From: Syntrophomonadaceae bacterium
GTDB taxonomy: Bacteria > Bacillota > Dethiobacteria > DTU022
DNA length: 64,000 nucleotides
Assembly: GCA_003567725.1 (NCBI GenBank)
Contig: PWYU01000031.1
Location: 1-64,000 of the forward strand
Direction of reading: 5' to 3'
The translations under genes and the position numbers were made by a program. Shown here one piece after another: positions 46,042-55,729 of this stretch. The notes beneath the pieces are model-generated. The model was not told where the DNA came from and searched no databases. It saw only the letters and a program-made list of their open reading frames with translations. Numbering within the stretch: position 1 is the first letter of the stretch; every line of letters starts with the position of its first letter.

Positions 46042-47196
46042 TTATTTAAAGGCCGGAATACCCAGCTCGATGTTGCCTAAAATTAACTGCTGAATCTGAG
46101 AAGTCCCTTCATAAAGGGTATTGATCCGGGCATCACGGTATATTCTTTCCAGTGGATATTCACCGGAGAAACCATAACCACCGAGAACCTGGATAGCGTT
46201 ATAAGCAACGCGGTTTACCATTTCACTGCAATAGTACTTGGCCATTGAAGTTTCCCTGGTATTGGGAACGCCCTGGTCTTTTAAATATCCGGCTTTATAA
46301 ACCAGCAAGCGGCCGCATTCTATATCCAGCAGCATATTAGAAAGCAACTGTTGAACCAGCTGATGACCGGCGAGAGGCTTGCCAAACTGGATTCTTTCCT
46401 TGGCGTAAGCTTTGGCCGTATCCAAAGCTGACTGTGCTGAACCAACACAACCGGCAGAGACAGTAAACCGGGCATTATCCAATGCAGAAAGCGCTATTGG
46501 GAAACCTTTACCCATTGGGCCCAGGATATTCTCCTTGGGAACCTTTACATTATCCATGATTAATTCACCTGTATCCTGGGCACGCAATCCTAATTTTTCA
46601 TGGATTTTTTGAGATGAATAACCGGGAGTATCTTTATCAACCAGAAATGCTGTAATACCCTTAGGGCCCTTCTCAGGATCCGTCTTGGCAAAAACGATAG
46701 CAACCTCAGCAAAAGTGGCATTAGTAATCCACATTTTGTTGCCATTGAGGATATAATAGTCACCATCTTCCACTGCAGTTGTGGAAAGGCTGGCAGCGTC
46801 ACTGCCTGAGTCAGGTTCAGTCAGGCCAAAACAGCCCATAATTTCACCGGTCGCCAGCCGGGGAACATATTTTTTCTTTTGCTCTTCATTTCCCCATTTA
46901 AGGATTGTTTTAGCAACCAGCGATATCTGGACCGAGTAATTGCCTCGCATAGTGCTGCATCCATACCCAAGTTCTTCAGCCACGATAGCATGGGTAATAT
47001 GATCCATGCCACTACCATCATACTCTTCCGGAATAGCAGTTCCTATAATCTCAACTTCCCCCAGTTTTTTCCATACATCCCAGGGGAATTTCTCTTCTTG
47101 ATCCCATTCCTTGGCAAAAGGAGTTATTTCCTTTGATACAAAATCACGGACCATTTTTTGCACAGTTTCTTGTTCGGCATTAAGACTAAAATCCAT
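46042..47196 (-). CDS. bcd: Acyl-CoA dehydrogenase (short-chain, butyryl-CoA type)
   Basis: 384-residue flavoprotein oxidising acyl-CoA to enoyl-CoA, or the reverse. Motifs: GCFGLTEPDSGSDAASLSTTA, WITNATFAEVAIVFAKTD, the FAD region, and the catalytic glutamate in NTLYEGTSQIQQLILG. The start at 47196 (MDFSLNAEQ) has GAGGTG six bases upstream. Clustered with crt, hbd and thl. No etfAB pair is in the window. Confidence 0.93.
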   Translation of the reverse strand: MDFSLNAEQETVQKMVRDFVSKEITPFAKEWDQEEKFPWDVWKKLGEVEIIGTAIPEEYDGSGMDHITHAIVAEELGYGCSTMRGNYSVQISLVAKTILKWGNEEQKKKYVPRLATGEIMGCFGLTEPDSGSDAASLSTTAVEDGDYYILNGNKMWITNATFAEVAIVFAKTDPEKGPKGITAFLVDKDTPGYSSQKIHEKLGLRAQDTGELIMDNVKVPKENILGPMGKGFPIALSALDNARFTVSAGCVGSAQSALDTAKAYAKERIQFGKPLAGHQLVQQLLSNMLLDIECGRLLVYKAGYLKDQGVPNTRETSMAKYYCSEMVNRVAYNAIQVLGGYGFSGEYPLERIYRDARINTLYEGTSQIQQLILGNIELGIPAFK

Positions 47197-47233
47197 AATT
47201 ATCACCTCGTATTGTTAATTATTAAAACTAATA

Positions 47234-48121
47234 TTATTTAAAATCCATTGGGACAGGATCGTCTCCTGTGTAATCATAAAAACCTTTCTTGGATTTGCGA
47301 CCCAGGTATCCAGCATGAACCATTTTTTCAAGTAAGTAGCATGGTCGATACCGGGCATCACCCAGCTTGTTATAAAGGGTCCGGGTTTTTGCCAGGTGGG
47401 TATCAATACCGATCAAATCAATCAACTGTAATGGCCCCATAGGCTGATTGGCGCCCATTTTCATAGCTTTATCAATATCTTCAACCGAGCCGATTCCTTC
47501 TTCAAGAACCCATACCGCTTCATTTAAAAGAGCAGCCAGTACGCGGCTGGCAATGCCTGCTATACCCTCTTTTGCTGTTACTACAGGTTCTTTACCCAGA
47601 AATTCGGCTAATTCCCGGGTCTGATTAACTACTTCCGGACGGGTAGCCAGGCCGGGCATAATTTCCACCAGCTTCATCACCACGGCCGGATTAAAAAAGT
47701 GCATGCCCACTATCCGGCCCGGATCTTTGGCTTTTGAAGAAATCTCCGAAATAGAGCAAGCAGTTGTGTTGGTAGCCAGAATAGTTCCTTCTTTAACAAC
47801 ACTCTCAAGCTCACCAATGGTATCCTGCTTAATTTTTACATTTTCTATGATCGCTTCGATAACAAAATCAGCCTGAGCTGCATCTTTAACCCCTTGAGAG
47901 GGAGTAATTCTGGATAGAATATCTTTAACTTCATCTTCAGTCATTTTGCCTTTCTCAACTCGGCGTTTTAATCCTTTTTCAACATTTTCCAGGGCGCGCT
48001 CAACGATTGACTGATCAACATCAGATAAAACAACTTCAATACCATTTTGAGCCATTAACTGAGCTATTCCTGAACCCATAATACCGGCACCCAAAACGAA
48101 ACCCTTTTTAACATCCATCAT
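47234..48121 (-). CDS. hbd: 3-hydroxybutyryl-CoA dehydrogenase
   Basis: NAD(P)-dependent dehydrogenase, 295 residues: FVLGAGIMGSGIAQLMAQNG Rossmann motif, the catalytic His in VGMHFFNPAVVMKLVEI, and the C-terminal helical domain with LIGIDTHLAKTRTLY. It sits between thl and bcd in a beta-oxidation/butyrate gene set. Confidence 0.95.
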   Translation of the reverse strand: MMDVKKGFVLGAGIMGSGIAQLMAQNGIEVVLSDVDQSIVERALENVEKGLKRRVEKGKMTEDEVKDILSRITPSQGVKDAAQADFVIEAIIENVKIKQDTIGELESVVKEGTILATNTTACSISEISSKAKDPGRIVGMHFFNPAVVMKLVEIMPGLATRPEVVNQTRELAEFLGKEPVVTAKEGIAGIASRVLAALLNEAVWVLEEGIGSVEDIDKAMKMGANQPMGPLQLIDLIGIDTHLAKTRTLYNKLGDARYRPCYLLEKMVHAGYLGRKSKKGFYDYTGDDPVPMDFK

Positions 48122-48162
48122 TAATCAAGCCTCCTAAAGATTTATTGAAAGAAATAACATGA

Positions 48163-49344
48163 CTAGTTAATACGTTCAAAAACCAGAGCCACTCCTTGCC
48201 CACCGCCCACGCAAGCGCTAACCAGACCTAAATCTTTATCATAAATCTTCATGGCATTCAGCAAAGTGGTTATAAGCTTGGTACCGGTAGCTCCAACAGG
48301 GTGACCCAGTGCAATTGCTCCACCATGCACATTTACCTTATCGCGGTCCCATTTCATTTCTCGTTCTACAGCTAAGTACTGCACTGCAAAAGCCTCGTTT
48401 AACTCAATTAGATCGATATCATCAAGGCTTAGCTTTGCCTTTTCAAGAGCTAATGGAACAGCTTTTATAGGGCCGATACCCATATACCTGGGATCTACTC
48501 CTCCTGCGCCATAACCACGAATGGCGGCAAGCGGAGTCAAGCCCAGGGCTTTCGCTTTTTCTTCAGACATAATTACCATCGCGGAGGCATTATCAGAAAG
48601 AGCACAGCTGTTTCCGGCCGTTACCGTACCATCTTTTATGAATACTGAAGGGAGTTTAGCCATTTTTTCCATGGAAATATTATCACGTGGTATTTCTTCC
48701 TGGTCTACTGTAATTGTTTCCTTTTTCTGAGCGACTTCTACAGGTAAAATTTCATCTTTAAATATTCCTTCTTCCATTGCTTTTACCGCTTTTTGATGAC
48801 TTTCAAGTGCAAAGCTATCCTGTTCCTGCCGATCAATGTTATATTTTTCGGACAGCAATTCAGCAGTACCGCCCATCAACATTCCGGCCAAAGGACACAT
48901 AAAACCATCTTTGTGCAGCACGTCATAGGCTTTCATGTCGCCCATCCGCGCGCCCCAGCGGGCTTTATCTAAAATATAGGGAACATTAGAAGCAGATTCT
49001 GTACCACCAACCACTACTGTATCAGCATCACCTGTTAGAATTGATTTTGCCCCCTGAATTGTTGCTTGGAGGCTTGAAGCACAGCGAATATTAATAGTAT
49101 AGGCAGGAACTTCATGTGGCAATCCACCGTTAACTGTAGCCAGACGGGCAACATTAGGACCAATTCCGGCCTGCCAGCCACATCCAAAAACTAGCTCATC
49201 AACCTCTTCTCCTGGTATGCCCGCTCTTTTTACCGCCTCTTCCACTACTTTTGCTCCTAATTCGGGAGCACCAAAACTACTTAGACTTCCTCCATATCTG
49301 CCGGCAATAGTTCTTACCGCACTTACAATAACCGGTTTGCGCAT
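48163..49344 (-). CDS. thlA: Acetyl-CoA acetyltransferase (thiolase)
   Basis: 393 residues. The nucleophile cysteine is in TINIRCASSLQATIQG, with NVHGGAIALGHPVGATGTKL and the second catalytic cysteine in SACVGGGQGVALVFE. The start at 49344 (MRKPVIVSAVRT) has AAGGTGGGG upstream. First gene of thl-hbd-bcd-crt. Confidence 0.94.
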   Translation of the reverse strand: MRKPVIVSAVRTIAGRYGGSLSSFGAPELGAKVVEEAVKRAGIPGEEVDELVFGCGWQAGIGPNVARLATVNGGLPHEVPAYTINIRCASSLQATIQGAKSILTGDADTVVVGGTESASNVPYILDKARWGARMGDMKAYDVLHKDGFMCPLAGMLMGGTAELLSEKYNIDRQEQDSFALESHQKAVKAMEEGIFKDEILPVEVAQKKETITVDQEEIPRDNISMEKMAKLPSVFIKDGTVTAGNSCALSDNASAMVIMSEEKAKALGLTPLAAIRGYGAGGVDPRYMGIGPIKAVPLALEKAKLSLDDIDLIELNEAFAVQYLAVEREMKWDRDKVNVHGGAIALGHPVGATGTKLITTLLNAMKIYDKDLGLVSACVGGGQGVALVFERIN

Positions 49345-49642
49345 GATCTTCCCCACCTTAGTGGGATTGATCCCTCCTATCATAGAGTTTTTTTGTTATG
49401 CTCCAAGTTTTTTATAAAAAGATAAAAAACTGTTGGCACAAAAAGTTGGTGTACATGTCATTAAGAAAAACATCAAATGGTTTTATGATGTTCAAAAACT
49501 TTCAATAATAATGCTATCATCAACTTGTGAAAAAAGCAACAGACCCCGCGTATATAAGAGCAGCCATCAAACTGGACTTTTTGTATAGCTATAACCTCAG
49601 CTATTAAGCGTTCTTATCATAACGGGGCTGAAGCAGGTTTAC
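49345..49642. other. Gap between the cupin gene and thlA
   Basis: AT-rich, no gene seen. It separates the catabolic operon from the beta-oxidation set, and the thlA promoter is presumably here. Confidence 0.4.
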
Positions 49643-49984
49643 CTATTTATAATATCTCATCTCCAGGGTAGTACAGCCCTGGGGAATAGAGTACGGACCG
49701 TGGGTCATTCCCGGAGGCCGGCAGGCATACATGCCGGTGGTAAAGGTTTCCTTTTTGTTGAGATCAACCAGGTAACCATCCAGGATATATACCTCTTCCC
49801 AGAAATCGTGGACCAGGACATCGGAAGTAGTGAGTCCCGGGGGGAATTTAAGCAGCCTGCAGTAATCACCTGTTTCCGGGTCTTCGCTCAGGATTTTTTC
49901 TATAACTCCTTCCGGAGCATCTTTAACCTGACGCCACTGAAGATAACGATCATGATCGTAAAACTCCATTTCTTTTTTTGCCAT
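49643..49984 (-). CDS. Small cupin (ChrR-like)
   Basis: 113 residues of single-domain cupin: PGLTTSDVLVHDFWEEVYILDG carries the first metal-binding set (His/Glu) and YACRPPGMTHGPYSIPQGC the second. Such proteins bind a metal and act as small dioxygenases, isomerases or sensors. Last gene of the molybdenum hydroxylase operon, 113 bases after the DUF2848 gene. The biochemical role is unknown. Confidence 0.82.
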   Translation of the reverse strand: MAKKEMEFYDHDRYLQWRQVKDAPEGVIEKILSEDPETGDYCRLLKFPPGLTTSDVLVHDFWEEVYILDGYLVDLNKKETFTTGMYACRPPGMTHGPYSIPQGCTTLEMRYYK

Positions 49985-50097
49985 TTATAATATCCTCCTT
50001 TAGTAAACAAATGAGTTTGTTTGACTGGATCATTTAACTGACCCAGTTAAGCTGACATCACTACGTTTTTATAAGATCTTTACTTATAAGCTCAGGC

Positions 50098-50796
50098 TTA
50101 ACCTTTAAACCATTCGCTCATCGGTTGAAGCCGGTAAGAACTCTTCATAGACATTTTGCGCCGCGGGTCTTCTAGTTCTACTTCAAAGTATGGACTGTAG
50201 TCAATTTCAAATTTGCCGGCTACAGTGCCTGAGTATAATACCAGTCCGTTTAAATCTTTTACTGAGATAATATCCTTTACATAAGATAACAGCTCACGGG
50301 GGGCGAGAAGGGCACTTAAAGTTGTTTCCTGGTAAAGCGCTTTTTGCCCTTCCTGTTCCACCCAACCACGTAAGACAAGCTCATCCCAGTAATCCTCAAG
50401 ATCTGAAAATTTCCAGATATCCTGGGAAATTATATTGGGATACATCTGCTTTGCTTTGGGAATACTTACTGTTTCCAGTGTGCGATCTGTATGATCACTG
50501 CCGGTGGAAATATAGATTTCATCGTCTTTTATAAGCACCGCATATTCAGCTTCGCCTATATGGCTTTCTTCATCTAAACATGGAATTTCTGAAACCTGGG
50601 TTAATCTATCTGGATACTTGGGGAAAAAAACGGGAGTTTTTTCCGGAGCAGGTACCCCGATACTTTTCAGTTCATCGATGTGCTTCTGAACTTCTTCCTG
50701 GTTTCTTCCTGTATAACCGCCGTTAATTAGCATTTTAGCCTCAAAGGTAAGCTTTTGCTGCGGATTGCCGTTTAGGTAAAAATTTAATTCAGCCAA
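50098..50796 (-). CDS. DUF2848 family protein (FAH-like)
   Basis: 232 residues with the features of DUF2848: GYTGRNQEEVQKHIDELKSI-type opening, VPAPEKTPVFFP, the central STGSDHTDRTLETVSIPKAKQ and DYWDELVLRGWV. The family is related to fumarylacetoacetate-hydrolase-type folds and is often encoded in catabolic clusters, so a hydrolase or decarboxylase step is likely but unproven. It lies 22 bases downstream of the nitrilase-family gene. Confidence 0.8.
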   Translation of the reverse strand: MAELNFYLNGNPQQKLTFEAKMLINGGYTGRNQEEVQKHIDELKSIGVPAPEKTPVFFPKYPDRLTQVSEIPCLDEESHIGEAEYAVLIKDDEIYISTGSDHTDRTLETVSIPKAKQMYPNIISQDIWKFSDLEDYWDELVLRGWVEQEGQKALYQETTLSALLAPRELLSYVKDIISVKDLNGLVLYSGTVAGKFEIDYSPYFEVELEDPRRKMSMKSSYRLQPMSEWFKG

Positions 50797-50818
50797 AACA
50801 AAACCTCCTTCGGTTTTT

Positions 50819-51604
50819 CTATTGCATAAACTTCATAGTTCTATCGCTTAATTGCGAAAAACTACTTCTGATCTGGTGTACCCTTTTCAAATCGATGTAG
50901 TCAGATACGATACAGGGTTCTTCGTTACTGCTGGCCCTGATTATACCCCGGGGATCGACGATAGAGCTGTGACCAAGAAAGGTAATCCCTTTGTTAATCC
51001 CGGCACAATTACAGGAGATGAGGTAACAAATATTTTCCAAAGCTCGAACCTGATTCAAGGCCATCCAGTTAGCCCAGCGTGGAAAAGGCCAGCCAGAAGT
51101 TACAAGAAACACTTCTGCTCCTTTATCAAGCATGAAACGGTATAATTCTGGGAAACGTAAATCATAACATGTTGACAATCCCAGGGCGCCCAGTTCAGTT
51201 TTTACAACTTCCGCTTCCGTTCCCGGAGTGAGCAGCTCTTTTTCCCTGGAACCGTAACCGAAAAGGTGGATTTTCCGGTAAGTGCCTATGACTTTGCCGG
51301 AGTTGTCCAGCATTACACTGGTGTTATAAAGCTTGCCTTGAACATTTTCCACAAAGCTTCCAGCAAACACATAGGAGTTAATCTCCCGGGCCTTTTCCGC
51401 TACGCTGTTAACGGTTAATCCATCCAGGGTTTCACTTTCTTCAGTATATAAATCAAAATTGAAGTATCCGGTATTCCATATCTCAGGAAGAAGGATCAAA
51501 TCGGCATCCCTGGCTGATTCCATCTGTTCCAGAGCATATTGAATACGATCCTGTTTGCTCTGCTGATCATTAATTTCCAACTGCAGTGATGCTACCTTAT
51601 ACAT
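50819..51604 (-). CDS. Carbon-nitrogen hydrolase (nitrilase superfamily amidase)
   Basis: 261 residues with the complete Glu-Lys-Cys triad: LLPEIWNTGYF, YRKIHLFGYG and LSTCYDLRFPELYR. Resembles omega-amidase/beta-ureidopropionase-like members. The start at 51604 has AAAGGAG eight bases upstream. In the operon it follows preA, which suggests hydrolysis of an amide or carbamoyl produced from a reduced ring. Confidence 0.88.
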   Translation of the reverse strand: MYKVASLQLEINDQQSKQDRIQYALEQMESARDADLILLPEIWNTGYFNFDLYTEESETLDGLTVNSVAEKAREINSYVFAGSFVENVQGKLYNTSVMLDNSGKVIGTYRKIHLFGYGSREKELLTPGTEAEVVKTELGALGLSTCYDLRFPELYRFMLDKGAEVFLVTSGWPFPRWANWMALNQVRALENICYLISCNCAGINKGITFLGHSSIVDPRGIIRASSNEEPCIVSDYIDLKRVHQIRSSFSQLSDRTMKFMQ

Positions 51605-51634
51605 TTTGCCTCTCCTTTCCATTAAATGTAATCA

Positions 51635-52855
51635 TTAATTAAAGTCGCCCAGGTATACCGGCTTAGGGCCTTTCATGTAAATTGCTTCTTCGCTGCAAAG
51701 AGCAGCACACAGTCCGCATCCATCACATTTTTCCGGATCAATATAGCCTTTCTTCTTACCATTCTTTTCCACATAAGTAACTGCATCATAAAAGCACCAC
51801 TTATCACAAAGCTTACAGCCAATACATTTTTCCTCATCCACATAGGAAATTGCCCGAGTATCCCGATCAACTACATCCCAGGTGCTAACCTGCGGTAAAG
51901 TAATCCCTTTTATTTCTTCAACAGAGTTATATCCTTTTTCTTCCATATACCCTTCTATACCTTTTAAGAAATCCTGGATGTGGCCCAATTGCTTGCGGCC
52001 ATACATTAATGCAGTGCAAAGCTGAACGGTAGACGATCCAGCCATAATCATCTTTATAGCATCCTGCCAGGTATTGATTCCGTTGGTAGCAGAAATGGGA
52101 ATACCAACCTCGCGGGCAATTTTGACAATCCATTTCAGGGTGATCGGTCTCATCCACGGTCCACCAACACCGGCAAAAGTTCCATGCAGAAGGGGACGTC
52201 CGGTATCAAGATCGAGATCCAGGGCCGGAAACCGGTTGATAGCAGTAACTCCTGCTGCCCCGGCTTCTTTAACTTTTTGGGCAACCTCTACCGGGCTGAC
52301 TGCTTCCGGTGTCAATTTGCCTAAAACAGGGATTTTAACCGATGAGGTTACCGCTTCCATTACTGCTGCCGCCCCGTTAGGATCACTTCCTAATTCCTGG
52401 CCACTTTTATAACCTAAATCACGAGGATGGGGACACCCAAAATTCAATTCAAGCATATCAGCTCCCAAATCTTCCATCTCTTTAGCCATCTCGGCCCAAT
52501 TATCCATGCTTTCTCCGGAAATGCTTACGATAAAAACCACTTTTCCTTCTTCACAGTAACGTTTTGCTGCTTTCATTTCGTCCATCCACTGATCATGATC
52601 ATAGGTAGCCAAGAACTCGCATGAATAGTTGGAATAAACCTGGGGCCAGCCTTTTTTATGCAGTATGGTAAACCGGGGAGAAACATATTTTTTCAAGAGT
52701 GGTTCAGGGCTAATCGTTTTAGTTACGATGCCTCCTGCTCCGGCTTCGACACAGCGCCTGATATAATCAGCATTTTTGGTCGGCGTTGCCGAAGCAACTA
52801 CCAGGGGATTTTTAAACCTATGTCCGCACATTTCTATACTTAAATCAGTTTTCAT
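51635..52855 (-). CDS. PreA-like dihydropyrimidine dehydrogenase subunit
   Basis: 406 residues: a dihydroorotate-dehydrogenase-type FMN barrel (NPLVVASATPTKN, LELNFGCPHPRDLGY, GVTAINRFPALDLD, ATNGINTWQDAI) followed by two [4Fe-4S] motifs (CIGCKLCDKWC and CDGCGLCAALC). This is the architecture of bacterial PreA. In the loop aligned to the catalytic cysteine of mammalian dihydropyrimidine dehydrogenase (ACGQ) the residue here appears to be Ser (KSGQ). No PreT gene is adjacent. It may reduce or oxidise a ring produced by the upstream hydroxylase. Confidence 0.85.
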   Translation of the reverse strand: MKTDLSIEMCGHRFKNPLVVASATPTKNADYIRRCVEAGAGGIVTKTISPEPLLKKYVSPRFTILHKKGWPQVYSNYSCEFLATYDHDQWMDEMKAAKRYCEEGKVVFIVSISGESMDNWAEMAKEMEDLGADMLELNFGCPHPRDLGYKSGQELGSDPNGAAAVMEAVTSSVKIPVLGKLTPEAVSPVEVAQKVKEAGAAGVTAINRFPALDLDLDTGRPLLHGTFAGVGGPWMRPITLKWIVKIAREVGIPISATNGINTWQDAIKMIMAGSSTVQLCTALMYGRKQLGHIQDFLKGIEGYMEEKGYNSVEEIKGITLPQVSTWDVVDRDTRAISYVDEEKCIGCKLCDKWCFYDAVTYVEKNGKKKGYIDPEKCDGCGLCAALCSEEAIYMKGPKPVYLGDFN

Positions 52856-52929
52856 AGCGCTCTCACCTTTCATATTATAAATATAAGCAATTAGCAATAA
52901 CCTTTAATAAAATACCCGGTGAAGACCGG

Positions 52930-55200
52930 TTATATATCAAGGCCCGCCAGAATTTTCTCCGGAGTGATAGGCAAATCGGTAATCCTTACTCCCACCGCAT
53001 CAAAAACTGCATTAGCAATAGCGGCAGGAACAGGGTTCAGGGAAGGTTCGCCAATTCCTTTTGCCCCAAATGGCCCGTTTGGATCATCAGACTCCATAAA
53101 ATAAGAATATATTTTTCCGCGGGGTATATCCATAGCTGTAGGAAGGCAGTAGTCATGGAAATTAGGATTAACCAGCGCCCCGTCTTTAAGCACCATATCT
53201 TCCCCCAGGACCCAGCCGGCACCCATCATTACGCCACCTTCAATCTGCCCTTCAAGAGTTTGTTTATTGAGTACCCTGCCCACATCATGAACAGCCCAGT
53301 AGTTTAAAAGCCTGATCTTACCTGTTTCTGTATCAACTTCAACTTCAGCAATATGACAGGCAAAGGGATAAGCAGGAGAGACATTGCCGTATTTGTTTTC
53401 ATCGGGCAAAACTGTATTGGGAACAAATACTCCGTGGCCCACCAGGGAAGTACCGCCCAAGGTGTAGCTAATCTGTTGCATCGCTTCTGCAACAGGCAGC
53501 GGCTCTTCGTTTCCAGCGAAATATATTTTTCCGTTATTGATCTTAATTTCCTCAGCTTGTTTTTCATAAACCCTGGCAACATGCTCAATAAGCTGCTTTT
53601 TCAGGTTTATTGCCGCTTCATAAACTGCTCTTCCTCCAATGGTAGTCCCCCGGGTAGCGAAACTTCCCAGGCCAAAGGGGCTGATATCGGTATCTACCGC
53701 AGCAGTCCGTACATCTTTTACATTTAGCCCAACCGCTTCTGCTGCAATCAATGCAAAAGTTGTATTCATACCCTGGCCAATATCCGCTTCTCCTGTAAAA
53801 ACAATGGCTTTACCCTCCGGAGTAAGTCGAACCAGGGAAGATGATCCGTCAAAAGGTTTATAAAACGGACGATTTCCGGAAACATGGTTGCAGATCGCCA
53901 CCCCGATTCCTTTCTTTACCGGCCCTTTTTGGTCCGCTTCTTTTTTCTTCTCATACCAGTCCGATTCCTGTGTCGCTTTTTCCAGGCATTCTTTAAGCGC
54001 GCAGCTATTGATCTCCCAGCCGTGAATAGAGGTAAAACCAGGAGTGACTCCATTCAGTTTACGAATCTCGATCGGATCCAGGTTATTCTGATGACAAATT
54101 GTATCCAGGGCTGATTCCATGGCAAAATGCATCTGGGCATTGCCAAAACCGCGGAAACAAGAAGTTGGAATCGTATTGGTATAAACAGTATAACCGGTAC
54201 TACGCACATTCTGGAACTTATAAAGCGAGTCAATTCTGTAACAGGCAGTAGAAGTAATCGCTGGAGCATATACGGTCCGGGCACCGTTGCCCGCAATTAT
54301 TTTAGTGTCTTTGGCCAATAAAGTCCCATCTTTTTTCAAGCCTAATTTAACCCATATTTTCATAGGCACACGGGGATTACCGGCCCTAAAATCTTCTTCT
54401 CTACAATTAACCATCCTAACCGGTAAACCGGTCTTCCTGGTCAATACTGCTGCCAAAATATGTGACTTATATTCAAATTTAGCTCCAAATCCGCCTCCGA
54501 CATGGGGTTTTATTATGCGGAGATCTTCTGAACACATTTCCAAGGCTTCAGCGTAACGAAGTCTTGACATGGAAGGAACCTGAGTGGAAAGCCACATAAT
54601 AAGGCGTTCGTAATCACCCGGCACCACGAGAGCACCCATGGGTTCCATGTGGGCCTGGTAAACCTGGTTGGTTTCATAAGTTTCTTCAAAAACCAGATCC
54701 GCCTTAGCCAGGGCATCATCTACATTGCCCGTGTGTACATTAAATGTAACAGCAATATTGTTCTCTTTATCCTCATAAAGCTGTGGAGCATCTTCAGCCA
54801 TCGCCAGCTCTGGATCATACACAGCCGGTAACTCCTCATACTCTACTTTGATCAGTGAAGCAGCTTCAGCAGCGGCTTCTTCCGAGTTTGCTGCTACCGC
54901 CGCTATTTCATCACCGTGAAAACGCACTTTATCTCTGGGCAAAATCACCCAATCAGGAACCATAGTCCCAAATCTGTGCTGGGAAACATTGTTCCCGGTT
55001 ATTATTCCCTTTACCCCGGAAACCCTTTCCGCCTTGCTGGTGTCAATTTTTAAAAGGCGGGCATGGGGGTAAGGGCTTCGTAAAACTTTTCCATATAACA
55101 TCCCTTCCACCTTGAGATCGGGTACAAAACGAGCCCGCCCGGTTACTTTTTCCAAACCATCAAGGATGGGGGTGTCCTTACCCAAATTAGTGTAATTCAT
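52930..55200 (-). CDS. Molybdenum hydroxylase large subunit (xanthine dehydrogenase family)
   Basis: 756 residues, the molybdopterin-binding catalytic subunit. Features: DGLEKVTGRARFVPDL opening, AHMEPMGALV, PHVGGGFGAKFEYK, SCFRGFGNAQMHFAME near the Mo site, TGEADIGQGMNTTFALIAAE, and the catalytic glutamate motif FGAKGIGEPSLNP. The start is ATG 55200 (MNYTNLGK) with GGAAGGG upstream. It hydroxylates an aromatic N-heterocycle or aldehyde with water. The ring-binding residues do not let me name the substrate. Second-shell motifs are not those of CO dehydrogenase. Confidence 0.9.
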   Translation of the reverse strand: MNYTNLGKDTPILDGLEKVTGRARFVPDLKVEGMLYGKVLRSPYPHARLLKIDTSKAERVSGVKGIITGNNVSQHRFGTMVPDWVILPRDKVRFHGDEIAAVAANSEEAAAEAASLIKVEYEELPAVYDPELAMAEDAPQLYEDKENNIAVTFNVHTGNVDDALAKADLVFEETYETNQVYQAHMEPMGALVVPGDYERLIMWLSTQVPSMSRLRYAEALEMCSEDLRIIKPHVGGGFGAKFEYKSHILAAVLTRKTGLPVRMVNCREEDFRAGNPRVPMKIWVKLGLKKDGTLLAKDTKIIAGNGARTVYAPAITSTACYRIDSLYKFQNVRSTGYTVYTNTIPTSCFRGFGNAQMHFAMESALDTICHQNNLDPIEIRKLNGVTPGFTSIHGWEINSCALKECLEKATQESDWYEKKKEADQKGPVKKGIGVAICNHVSGNRPFYKPFDGSSSLVRLTPEGKAIVFTGEADIGQGMNTTFALIAAEAVGLNVKDVRTAAVDTDISPFGLGSFATRGTTIGGRAVYEAAINLKKQLIEHVARVYEKQAEEIKINNGKIYFAGNEEPLPVAEAMQQISYTLGGTSLVGHGVFVPNTVLPDENKYGNVSPAYPFACHIAEVEVDTETGKIRLLNYWAVHDVGRVLNKQTLEGQIEGGVMMGAGWVLGEDMVLKDGALVNPNFHDYCLPTAMDIPRGKIYSYFMESDDPNGPFGAKGIGEPSLNPVPAAIANAVFDAVGVRITDLPITPEKILAGLDI

Positions 55201-55216
55201 GTTATCACCCTTCCTT

Positions 55217-55729
55217 TTAATTATTACCTTTCCTTTCAAGGGCATATGAATATATAGCTTCAACTATCTTCTGATATCCTGTGCAACGGCAAATATTACC
55301 GCTAATCGCTTCTTTAATATCCTCGCGGCTAACTTCCCTACCGCTGTTTTGATCCAAAAATGCCTTGGCGGAAAGAAGCATTCCAGGTGTACAATAACCA
55401 CATTGCACTGCACCTTTCTCAAGAAAGCTTTTTTGTAAAGGATGCAGCTCATCCTCCATGCCTTTGCTTAAGCCTTCTATGGTAATTATTTCTGCACCAT
55501 CTGCCCTGGCAGCAGGAATGATACAAGAATTAACCGCCAGGCCGTTCATAATTATCGTACAGGCGCCACATTCCCCTCCTCCGCAGCTTTCTTTGGTCCC
55601 AATTAAACCCAGGCGGTTGCGGATCAAATCAAGGAGCCTTTCATCAGAATTAATTTCCATTGTATAATCTTCTTGATTTAATTTAAAACTAATAGTCAAA
55701 AGGCCTCTTTTTTTTGAGCTGTTAGTCAT
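55217..55729 (-). CDS. Molybdenum hydroxylase [2Fe-2S] subunit
   Basis: About 170 residues with the two cluster motifs of this family: ESCGGGECGACTIIMNG (plant-type) and CGYCTPGMLLSAKAFL ... NICRCTGYQKIVEAI. The ATG at 55729 overlaps the upstream stop by eight bases (ATGACTAA). It passes electrons from the Mo site to the FAD subunit. Confidence 0.93.
   Translation of the reverse strand: MTNSSKKRGLLTISFKLNQEDYTMEINSDERLLDLIRNRLGLIGTKESCGGGECGACTIIMNGLAVNSCIIPAARADGAEIITIEGLSKGMEDELHPLQKSFLEKGAVQCGYCTPGMLLSAKAFLDQNSGREVSREDIKEAISGNICRCTGYQKIVEAIYSYALERKGNN

Noticed and set aside
49434-49450. Sigma-54-like TGGCAC followed by TTGG on the plus strand
   Set aside because: The spacing between doublets is off by one base, and it would point toward genes on the opposite strand.
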